Assembly: GCA_937983075.1 (NCBI GenBank)
Contig: CALKAQ010000169.1
Span: forward strand, 1 to 6,056
Source of the DNA: an uncultured bacterium
Lineage (GTDB): Bacteria > Bacillota > Limnochordia > DTU080 > JAAYLA01
Reading direction: 5' to 3'
DNA length: 6,056 nt
Shown: one piece after another, positions 1 through 5,778 of the stretch
How the letters are laid out: every line of letters starts with the position of its first letter
Numbering within the stretch: position 1 is the stretch's first letter
Position numbers and translations under genes: made by a program
The notes under the pieces: generated by a model
Seen by the model: only the letters and a program-made list of their open reading frames with translations
What the model was told of the DNA's origin: nothing
Databases searched by the model: none

Positions 1-183
1 GGACATGGGACGGCCCCCCGCCCGTGCTTCGTCGTAGAGGAACTCGTCGAGCCCCAAACTGGCTCCCAACAGGCCGCGCAAGGCCGTCCGCGTGATGAAC
101 GGATACGTGGCATGCGTCGCCGTCGTGTCGGGACGCCGGAAGTGCGCGAGCGACCCCTTCAGGTCGAACACCAAGACATCCAA
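1..183 (-). CDS. cas5: Cas5 (type I-B Cascade subunit), N-terminal part, runs off window
   Basis: I translated this from the raw sequence; it gives 61 residues beginning MDVLVFDLKGSLAHFRRPDT, followed by TYPFITRTALRGLLGASLGL around residues 26-45. This is the usual Cas5 opening: a first RRM-type beta strand ending in a K/G-x-x-A-x-F-R segment, then a 'YP-F-x-x-R-T-x-L-x-G-L-L-G-A-x-L-G' stretch. In Cascade, Cas5 holds the 5' handle of the crRNA and contacts Cas8. The start is the TTG at 183, because an in-frame TAG lies only two codons upstream and no ATG or GTG is available in this frame; a G-rich site (GGGGGA, 190-195) sits six bases before it. It lies 38 bases after cas7, in the standard cas8-cas7-cas5 order of type I-B. 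The C-terminal part is outside the window, so a catalytic Cas5d-like role cannot be tested, but the gene order argues for the ordinary structural role. Confidence 0.9.
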   Translation of the reverse strand, partial: MDVLVFDLKGSLAHFRRPDTTATHATYPFITRTALRGLLGASLGLDEFLYDEARAGGRPMS

Positions 184-221
184 CGCCTATCCCCCGTCCC
201 GTTGCAAATCGCCTTCCCTTA

Positions 222-1193
222 CTACCACTCCTGCTTCTCCCACGGGAGCTCCCCTACCAACTTCAACCGGGGATCGATCCAGTAACGCACCCGCGCCACC
301 TCGGAAGCGTAGTGGTTCACCCGGTCGACGAGGCGGGTCACGTCGAGCTTCACGCCGTCGAGCGACGTGGGGCGGTTGCCGCGCCGCCACTCCTCAGGAC
401 CGGGTTCAAGGCGGAGCGCGTCCTCAAGATAGCCGATGCGGAAGAACGGGTCGTTGTACTCGATGTGAAGCAGGAACAACGGTTGCTGGATGCCGCGGCC
501 CCTGGCCTGACGATGCAGCGTCCCCTTCCACAGCGCTTCGAGGAGCAGGTCGAGGTCCCGCTGATCCATCCCGGTCTGCTGGGCGATGGTCGCGTTCACG
601 ATGGCCGGCATGACGAAGACGGCAAAAGGCACTAGGTACGTGGTCCAGATCGTCCCTTGGGTGGCTCCTTCTCCGTCTCCATCACCTTTTTCGTCCTTTG
701 CGTCCCTGGACGGCATCACCACGGTGCCTTGGGTGTACACGCTCTCTACCGGGTGCAGTGAATGAGCCCACCCGAACTGCACGGGACCGGTGAGTTGGAA
801 GTTGCTCTTCGACACAGAGTAGACGGCCCCGAACAGCCGCACATCGACGGCGGCGCGACAGAGCACCTCTTTCATGTCGTCCGAGTCGATGCCGCTTTGC
901 TTCTTAATCTCCTCGGCGAGGCTGCCGCGGCCAAGGAGCGTCTTCCCGTCCTCCTTGAACTGCTTGCGGACGAAAACGTGATAGCGATGGTCCGGCCCGC
1001 CGTCGGGGTAGCGCGCCAGGATGTAGTCACGGACATCGCGCTTGATGCTCACGTCGGAAAGAGAGATCCTCCCGTCTTCTTCCCCGAACAGGCGGCGCGC
1101 GTCGCCGTCGTTCAACGGGTCGCGGTTCGGAATTCCGTCTTTCACACTTTTTACAAAAAGGATTTCTCCGGATCTCACTTCAAACGAGGACAT
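222..1193 (-). CDS. cas7: Cas7 / Csh2 family, type I-B Cascade backbone subunit
   Basis: A 323-residue protein of the Csh2 branch of Cas7, the RAMP subunit that polymerises along the crRNA spacer to form the Cascade backbone. Family hallmarks are visible: an N-terminal strand (ILFVKSVKDG, about 11-20), the NRDPLNDGDARR segment (23-34) matching the conserved N-G-D-P/R loop, SDVSIKRDVRDYI (46-59), then DVRLFGAVYSV with TGPVQFGWAHSLHPVE (117-150), which is characteristic of Csh2. Length is normal for the family. An acidic, glycine-rich stretch (about residues 163-180) looks like a flexible loop. I start at the ATG at 1193 rather than the ATG at 1211, because a strong GGGGGGAG site (1200-1207) sits six bases before 1193 and the protein then begins MSSFEVRSGE, as family members do. 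This start lies inside cas8b: the genes overlap by 14 bases, suggesting coupled translation. Confidence 0.95.
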   Translation of the reverse strand: MSSFEVRSGEILFVKSVKDGIPNRDPLNDGDARRLFGEEDGRISLSDVSIKRDVRDYILARYPDGGPDHRYHVFVRKQFKEDGKTLLGRGSLAEEIKKQSGIDSDDMKEVLCRAAVDVRLFGAVYSVSKSNFQLTGPVQFGWAHSLHPVESVYTQGTVVMPSRDAKDEKGDGDGEGATQGTIWTTYLVPFAVFVMPAIVNATIAQQTGMDQRDLDLLLEALWKGTLHRQARGRGIQQPLFLLHIEYNDPFFRIGYLEDALRLEPGPEEWRRGNRPTSLDGVKLDVTRLVDRVNHYASEVARVRYWIDPRLKLVGELPWEKQEW

Positions 1194-3267
1194 CAGCTGC
1201 TCCCCCCACATTCAACTCTGTCTCATTGACAGCGTCCTCCGCTTTGTCGTCCGAAGACTGGAGCGAGTAACCCGCCCAGAAAGCAGCCATGAACGCGTCC
1301 CTTTCCCGCCGAATCTCGTCGCGCCGATGGCTGAACTCCATGAGCACCACTCCGGAGAGGCGCTCGAACCACTGCGGCAGAGCACCCTCGCGCCAGAGCC
1401 TCACCCGGTACTCGCCGAACTTCGCAAGGGCGCGCTGCCACACAACTTCGGGCGTCAGGTCACTCCCGAAGGTCATCACCCGATGCCTTAGGAAGTCCTT
1501 GCCCGTCTGCTTGTAGTACCAGCGACTGAATTGGCGCGTCAGGTGCCCGCAGGCAAAGCCGAGTTCTTCGACGTCTTCAAAACGCACCTGCTGTACGTCT
1601 CCGGCCAGCATGGCCTGCAACTCTTTCCAGGACCTCATCGACTCCCTCCCCTTCACGTCCGAAGTGGCGATTTCAGCGTGGAATGCGCGAATGAACTCGC
1701 GAAAGACCAAGTAGAAAAGGACTTCCATTCGGAGCTGCCGATACACGGCGGGCAAGTGGCGGGCAAGCGACTGCATGCGCGCCGCGGCGTTGGCGACGAA
1801 GCGTTCAAGTCCCAGCGGCCTTCGGTGCAAGACATCCGCCAGCGCCTGCCAGAGGTAGGGAGCGCCATACGCCGTCGCCAGTAGGTACGGCAGCGAACGG
1901 AATTGGTGCGACTCAATCGGCGTCAAGGTCAGCTCCAGTTGCCCCGCGGCTTCCGCCACGACCGCTGGCAGGCGGCCGCGCAACAGCTCGTCCAAAGCGC
2001 TCGCCACAGAAGGAACGACGTCTTCGATGACGGCACGCAGGTGCACGTCGCCGCGGCTCACGTCACCGGAGTAGTAGTAAAGCTGCAAACGATATAGCTG
2101 ATCGTCCGCGAACTCGATGGGCAACCTGGCCTCGAAACCTGTGATGGTGTCGAGATGGCGCTGCACTGCGTTGTCTCGCTCCATCCGCATGCTCGAGACG
2201 CTGCGGACGAAGAACTCCCGATCGGCCTGATTCCCGAGGAATTCGTCGAGGACGGGGAGCGCAACCAAGCTGCCGTAGATCCGCTCCGGATCCGCCTTGC
2301 GATTCTCCCTCGCCCGCGCCGAGGCGACGGGGCTGAAGATCTCTTTGGTCAACCAGTTAGGCAACGTTTGCGCCAAACTCGAGAACACCTGGGCTCCGAT
2401 GGTGAGGGAAGCGTAACACAAAGGGCAAAGGGCGACTCCCTCGACCAGGTGCTCGGTGTCCAAAGCGGCCGGCAGAGGCGCCGTCCATGTGACCGAGAAC
2501 CAAGACCAAGCCTTCGAATAGATGGAGACGAGTTCCGCATCCGTTCCGCAAACGGAACACGCGCCGGCCCGCGAACCCATTTCCGCACCTTCGGCCGCCT
2601 TGGCAAGCCATACCCGCTCGAGAAGCCGCACAACATCCACACAGATGCTCCGGCCAGGCGACAACCGGCTTTCGCAAAGCACAATGTGCCCATTTCCGCC
2701 GTCGTAGACATAGGGCGAATTGGGATCCGATAGGTCGGCGATCACAATCACCGCTAAGCAGTTCTCGCCGTCGCGCGGGGTATAACGTGCAAACTCGGGC
2801 GCCAAAGCGGCGCTGATCTCGTCGATTACTGTATCGGGCCAACGGACGCCAACGGTACGAGGAACGCGCCCTTTCAAGAACTTCTTGACTTCGCCAGTGG
2901 CCCCTCGGAAGGCGCGGAAGTCCCCATCATAAACTATGTAAATGGGCGCCGGGTACCGTCCCTGCGGAGCACGGGGATTTCCCCTCGGAAGCACGAAGGG
3001 GATGCCGATCGCTCGCTCTTCGTCCGGTTGGAACCGTTCCGAGCGGCCGTCCGATTCCATGTGTCCCCACGAAGCGTCGGGGTGGGCCGCGACCTTACGG
3101 TCGCCGCCGTGATCGGCGATTTCCACGACAAACACGCGTTGAAAGAAGTTGCGCGCCCGCACGTCCGTGACGTCCGAGACTTGCCGTAAGAGCTCGAGCG
3201 GCTCCGCGCCCCCTTCCACAAAGGGGCGGCCCAAGCGGATCAAGCTTTCGACCAGCACAGCGCACAC
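1180..3267 (-). CDS. cas8b: Cas8b (Csh1/TM1802 family), large subunit of type I-B Cascade
   Basis: About 695 residues, a normal size for Cas8b/Csh1, the large Cascade subunit that in this subtype recognises the PAM and helps recruit Cas3. Features in order: an N-terminal helix ESLIRLGRPFVEGG (7-20) like the 'I-x-x-L-G-x-x-L/F-x-x-x-G' opening of Csh1; a zinc-finger-like pair, CSVC (237-240) and CPLC (281-284), typical of the CXXC-CXXC Csh1 branch; LQLYYYSGDVSRGDVHLRAVIEDVVPS (395-420), matching the Csh1 core; and a helical C-terminus with LGFACGHLTRQFSRWYYKQTGKDFL (569-593), as in the family. It precedes cas7 and cas5 in the usual order. The start is uncertain: GTG at 3267 is the first in frame, but the nearby GAGGAG (3269-3274) is only one base from it and ten bases from a second GTG at 3258, which would shorten the protein by three residues. 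The subtype call rests on the accompanying Csh2-type cas7 as well as on the protein itself. Confidence 0.92.
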   Translation of the reverse strand: MCAVLVESLIRLGRPFVEGGAEPLELLRQVSDVTDVRARNFFQRVFVVEIADHGGDRKVAAHPDASWGHMESDGRSERFQPDEERAIGIPFVLPRGNPRAPQGRYPAPIYIVYDGDFRAFRGATGEVKKFLKGRVPRTVGVRWPDTVIDEISAALAPEFARYTPRDGENCLAVIVIADLSDPNSPYVYDGGNGHIVLCESRLSPGRSICVDVVRLLERVWLAKAAEGAEMGSRAGACSVCGTDAELVSIYSKAWSWFSVTWTAPLPAALDTEHLVEGVALCPLCYASLTIGAQVFSSLAQTLPNWLTKEIFSPVASARARENRKADPERIYGSLVALPVLDEFLGNQADREFFVRSVSSMRMERDNAVQRHLDTITGFEARLPIEFADDQLYRLQLYYYSGDVSRGDVHLRAVIEDVVPSVASALDELLRGRLPAVVAEAAGQLELTLTPIESHQFRSLPYLLATAYGAPYLWQALADVLHRRPLGLERFVANAAARMQSLARHLPAVYRQLRMEVLFYLVFREFIRAFHAEIATSDVKGRESMRSWKELQAMLAGDVQQVRFEDVEELGFACGHLTRQFSRWYYKQTGKDFLRHRVMTFGSDLTPEVVWQRALAKFGEYRVRLWREGALPQWFERLSGVVLMEFSHRRDEIRRERDAFMAAFWAGYSLQSSDDKAEDAVNETELNVGGAADVLV
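1200..1207 (-). promoter_or_regulatory. Ribosome binding site of cas7 inside the end of cas8b
   Basis: On the minus strand the sequence reads GGGGGGAG, then six bases, then the ATG at 1193. This decides the cas7 start over the in-frame ATG at 1211, which would place the site inside the gene. It overlaps the last codons of cas8b, so ribosomes finishing cas8b would be well placed to restart on cas7. Confidence 0.7.
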
Positions 3268-3268
3268 G

Positions 3269-3274
3269 CTCCTC
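3269..3274 (-). promoter_or_regulatory. Probable ribosome binding site of cas8b
   Basis: GAGGAG on the minus strand, one base upstream of the GTG at 3267 and ten bases upstream of the GTG at 3258. Spacing fits the second GTG better, so the true cas8b start may be 3258. Confidence 0.45.
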
Positions 3275-3278
3275 GAAT

Positions 3279-3410
3279 TCAGGAAACATGGGATTTCGGA
3301 AATTCAGCGATCCGCCCGGTTCTTCTCCGGCTCTGCCGATGCCCGGTAATCGCCATCGTCTCGCTCCCGCAGGAACTCATTTCCTCAAGGGAGCTGACCA
3401 ATCCTCCCAC
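3279..3410 (-). CDS. Possible small protein of 43 residues between the CARF-RelE gene and cas8b (doubtful)
   Basis: I do not recognise this reading frame. It starts with a GTG at 3410, one base after the TGA of the CARF-RelE gene, stays open through the whole gap, and stops at 3279, eleven bases before the cas8b start, so it fits the interval snugly. The product begins MGGLVSSLEEMSSCGSETMA, is rich in Ser, Arg and Thr, and has no membrane segment or clear motif. An internal ATG (residue 11) follows a GAGG too closely to be a strong start. No convincing ribosome binding site precedes the GTG. It could be a real small gene, a decayed gene remnant, or chance openness in GC-rich DNA; the last is quite possible at this length. 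Confidence 0.2.
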   Translation of the reverse strand: MGGLVSSLEEMSSCGSETMAITGHRQSRRRTGRIAEFPKSHVS

Positions 3411-3411
3411 A

Positions 3412-4476
3412 TCACCCGAGCCGCCGGATGTACTCGGCGACGAGCTGCGTCTGCTCCAGGCCGCGTGCGGTCGTCTCCACCCGCATGGGCAGGGCGTCAC
3501 CGGCAGTACCGTAGCGGACACCGATCACCCCTCGCTCCGGATCGAGGATCCGCACCCGCTCGCCCTGATGCATCTCCTCGGCGTAGCCGACGAACGACAC
3601 GCAAGAGATCTGGCAAAGCCGGTCGACGTACCGCTCCCAGCCGCGCGGCCGCTTATGCGGCTTGTTCTCGAAATGTTTCTTTTTCTCCGGGGGCAGCGGC
3701 GAAGTCTCAGGCCACTCGACCGGCTTGCCGGCGACCGTTTGCTCCTGGGCGGCCCGGTAGAGCAGGAGGCCGGCCGGCGACAGATAAACGTACCCGTCGT
3801 CGCCATCCTCCACCAGGGTGCGCAGCGCAGGCTCCCGGTTGAGCCAGGACTCCACCTCTCCCGGCCGGCGCGGCTCCTCCTCGATCCACTGGAAGAACTC
3901 CTTGTTGCGCGCGGCGAACGCTGTATCCCACGCCAAGGGGAGCTGGGGCAGTGTGACGAGCTCATTGTGCAGCTCGTGAATGTACACCACCTCGACCTGC
4001 AAGAGCGCTCCCAGCAAGTTGAGGTAGGCGATCTCCGCCTTGAACCCGCCGGTCGCGCAGATGATGATGCGCTCCCCCGTGTTGGCCAGGCGGCTCTGGC
4101 GGATCAGACCGCACGTAAGGTCAATCAGCGACTTCAGGCCCCGGGAGAAGTTCCGCGCCCCGTAGCCGAGCTGGGCGATCCGCTTCAACTCCACACTGCG
4201 GCAGCGGCGCTCGTAGTAGGCCGCCAGGCGCTCGGCGCAGAAAGCGCCGTCAGGCGTGTCCGAGTGGAGCAAAACGATCCGATCGCCCGGCCCTACCTCC
4301 AGCCGGCTCAGGGTGTTCATCTCGGCGCTCGCCTTCACCGGATCCGCCTGGCGCAGCCATTCGTCCACCACCTTGACGTCCGGATACTCCGCCCCGCCCC
4401 CCGGACTCCACTTCCAAGGCCTATCCTTTCCCGTCAACAAGGAAGTGCCCACGCTGCAAATCAACATCCGGCGCAT
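3412..4476 (-). CDS. CARF-winged helix-RelE-like protein (APE2256-type CARF; Cami1-like mRNA interferase)
   Basis: A 354-residue predicted cyclic-oligoadenylate responder. Residues 1-185 form a CARF domain of the APE2256 type: MLICSVGTSLL (4-14) is the first strand and ligand loop, DRIVLLHSDTPDGAFCAERLAAYY (65-88) is typical, and ATGGFKAEIAY (141-151) followed by VVYIHELHNELVTLPQLP (163-180) is the family signature. In Crn1 ring nucleases of this fold, a Ser in the first loop and a Lys in the TGGFK motif cleave cA4; here S8/S12 and K146 are candidates. Residues about 205-245 (WLNREPALRTLV...GYVYLSPAGLLLYRAA) look like a winged helix. Residues about 268-354 (two helices, basic NKPHKRPRGWER, then VRILDPERGVIGVRY and PMRVETTARGLEQTQLVAEY) resemble the RelE toxin fold. 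This order matches Cami1, a CARF-RelE ribosome-dependent ribonuclease. I see no HEPN R-X4-6-H or PD-(D/E)XK motif. The start at 4476 is supported by GGGAGG eight bases upstream. The RelE assignment rests on pattern recognition, without structural comparison. Confidence 0.85.
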   Translation of the reverse strand: MRRMLICSVGTSLLTGKDRPWKWSPGGGAEYPDVKVVDEWLRQADPVKASAEMNTLSRLEVGPGDRIVLLHSDTPDGAFCAERLAAYYERRCRSVELKRIAQLGYGARNFSRGLKSLIDLTCGLIRQSRLANTGERIIICATGGFKAEIAYLNLLGALLQVEVVYIHELHNELVTLPQLPLAWDTAFAARNKEFFQWIEEEPRRPGEVESWLNREPALRTLVEDGDDGYVYLSPAGLLLYRAAQEQTVAGKPVEWPETSPLPPEKKKHFENKPHKRPRGWERYVDRLCQISCVSFVGYAEEMHQGERVRILDPERGVIGVRYGTAGDALPMRVETTARGLEQTQLVAEYIRRLG

Positions 4477-4484
4477 CGAACGCA

Positions 4485-4490
4485 CCTCCC
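4485..4490 (-). promoter_or_regulatory. Ribosome binding site of the CARF-RelE gene
   Basis: GGGAGG on the minus strand, eight bases before the ATG at 4476. It fixes the start there and shows that the longer open frame continuing upstream to 5094 is not translated as one protein. Confidence 0.7.
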
Positions 4491-4536
4491 AATGCAGAGG
4501 ATACAGTGACAAAGGGAACCGCGCACGGATAACAAC

Positions 4537-4550
4537 GTTGCCGCCGCAAC
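4537..4550 (-). other. Short perfect hairpin in the 82-base gap between the two CARF genes
   Basis: On the minus strand GTTGC-GGCG-GCAAC forms a five-base-pair stem with a four-base loop, 8 bases after the stop codon of the NE0113-type gene. Only a broken T stretch (GTTGTTATCC) follows, so it is a poor rho-independent terminator. It might lower read-through or protect the upstream transcript end. The rest of the 4477-4558 gap holds the downstream ribosome binding site and no convincing promoter. Confidence 0.2.
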
Positions 4551-4558
4551 CGCACACA

Positions 4559-5749
4559 CTACGAATTCCAGACACTCGACACAGCGGCCGGGACGACGAT
4601 CCGTTCCGGAGAGAGCTCGATGCCGTAAGCGGAGCTTCCCTCCCACGGGATGCGGGCCACCCGAAAAGCTCGGCGGCCCGGCCGGTCGCCCACAATCCGG
4701 TTGATCTTCGATACGGTCTCCCGGAACGCCCGGAGACGATCCTCCACCGTGCTCTCCGACTTCGACCAGCGTGAGAGCGTCTCGAGGCGGTGGTCCTTGA
4801 ACCCGCCGAGCGCCACAAGCTTCCGCAGAGGCTGATGCAAAAGGGCTTCCTGCACCTCGGCCACGGGAACGAAGCAACGGTCGCAGCCCGGGCATTCGGG
4901 CAGGCAGCGAGCCCGCCGGGCTGCCAGGGCGACATAAACCACGCGGGCGAGCGCCGGCAGACGGAGATGATTCTCGCCGATGAACACCTCGAGCGCGTTG
5001 CCGATGCGCAGGAGGGGCGGCTCCTTGAGATGAGACAACTCCTCTTCGACCCGGCGGACGAGCTCGCTGTAGCTCGACGGGCTGCCAGGTACATTCAGGA
5101 CATCGAGATGCTCCCGCAAGAGTGCCACGGGCACCTCCACTAGCTCGATCAGCCCAGGGGGCGAACCCGGGGGCGGATAAAAAAAGCCGCGGTCCGCTTC
5201 AAGGTGGGGCGGGACGAGGACGTGAAAGAGCCGGTCGCCTTCGCGCCCGTAGAACTGGAGTGCCAGCGCCAGGTAGGGACCGATGGTCTTTCGGGCCCCG
5301 GCGAGGGAGCAAAAGAGGCGGCGCGAAGGGTCGGCGGCTTGGTCCCGGATAAAGCTCAGCAAGGTGTCGGCAACGAGCTCGTTATCCTCGCGCGTGCGAA
5401 TGTCTTCGAGGGGTCGATCTGCGTTGAGCCGCAGCCCAGCGGGGGCGTCGGCCGCGCGGCCGAACACCTTTGTCTGTACCTCCGGCGGCCGTAGGCCGTA
5501 CTCGGCGAAGAGACGGTAGAGCGCGCCCCTTCCCCCGTCGATCAGGGTGCGCTCGATCACGCTGGCCCCTCCGCTTGTCGTCCACATGTAGATCTCGTCG
5601 ATCGGCTCCCCACGTTCGCAGGCAAGGGCGTACACGGTCTCGGTAACGACTTGCGGCGACAAACCGACGGAAATGACGAGCACACCTCTGGAGCGGGACC
5701 GCGGGCGGGGTCGCCGTCCCGGCTCCCCTAGCGATCGCTGTTCGTTCAA
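4559..5749 (-). CDS. NE0113-family CARF protein (annotated elsewhere as CRISPR ring nuclease Csm6-like), with C-terminal winged helix
   Basis: A predicted 396-residue CARF protein. VLVISVGLSPQVVTETVYAL (23-42) is the near-invariant opening of the TIGR02584/NE0113 family; IYMWTTSGG (53-61), LEDIRTREDNELVAD (114-128), and CSLAGARKTIGPYLALALQFYGREGDRLFHVLV (147-179) are its other signatures, the family consensus being SLAGGRKTMG. These form a Rossmann-like CARF domain expected to bind cyclic oligoadenylate made by the type III complex. The C-terminal half holds FIGENHLRLPALARVVYVAL (256-274), a four-cysteine cluster (C282, C286, C289, C292), and a probable winged helix (ETVSKINRIV...FRVARIPWEGSSAYGIELSPERI, 344-384). 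No clear HEPN nuclease motif is seen, so it may degrade or sense the messenger, or regulate. The start is unclear: TTG at 5749 has a G-run seven bases upstream but adds an Arg-rich tail (RRPRPRSRSR, 12-21); GTG at 5683 gives a family-like MLVISVG start but has poor spacing. It lies 29 bases after cmr6. Confidence 0.88.
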   Translation of the reverse strand: MNEQRSLGEPGRRPRPRSRSRGVLVISVGLSPQVVTETVYALACERGEPIDEIYMWTTSGGASVIERTLIDGGRGALYRLFAEYGLRPPEVQTKVFGRAADAPAGLRLNADRPLEDIRTREDNELVADTLLSFIRDQAADPSRRLFCSLAGARKTIGPYLALALQFYGREGDRLFHVLVPPHLEADRGFFYPPPGSPPGLIELVEVPVALLREHLDVLNVPGSPSSYSELVRRVEEELSHLKEPPLLRIGNALEVFIGENHLRLPALARVVYVALAARRARCLPECPGCDRCFVPVAEVQEALLHQPLRKLVALGGFKDHRLETLSRWSKSESTVEDRLRAFRETVSKINRIVGDRPGRRAFRVARIPWEGSSAYGIELSPERIVVPAAVSSVWNS

Positions 5750-5778
5750 CGTCAAACCCCCGGTGCTTCTGATTCCTC

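Noticed and set aside
92..613. Plus-strand open frame of 173 codons across cas5/cas7
   Set aside because: It has low-complexity Arg/Ser/Pro composition and is antisense to two recognised cas genes.
762..1229. Plus-strand open frame of 155 codons antisense to cas7
   Set aside because: It is a mirror of the cas7 coding sequence with no family features; cas7 itself is unambiguous.
3568..4509. Plus-strand open frame of 313 codons
   Set aside because: It lies antisense to the CARF-RelE gene; high GC keeps antisense frames open, and the product shows no recognisable family.
4491..4535. Promoter before the CARF-RelE gene
   Set aside because: TTGTTA and TGTATC on the minus strand look like promoter boxes, but they are about 24 bases apart, too far for a standard sigma-70 promoter.
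4477..5094. Upstream extension of the CARF-RelE frame to a 560-codon open frame
   Set aside because: It overlaps the well-supported NE0113-type gene in another register, and its product there is Ser/Arg-rich without family features. The real start at 4476 has a good ribosome binding site and the expected CARF opening.
4559..5749. HEPN RNase domain in the NE0113-type protein
   Set aside because: The only R-x6-H (RVEEELSH) lies in a linker helix without the surrounding conserved HEPN features, so I do not call a nuclease.
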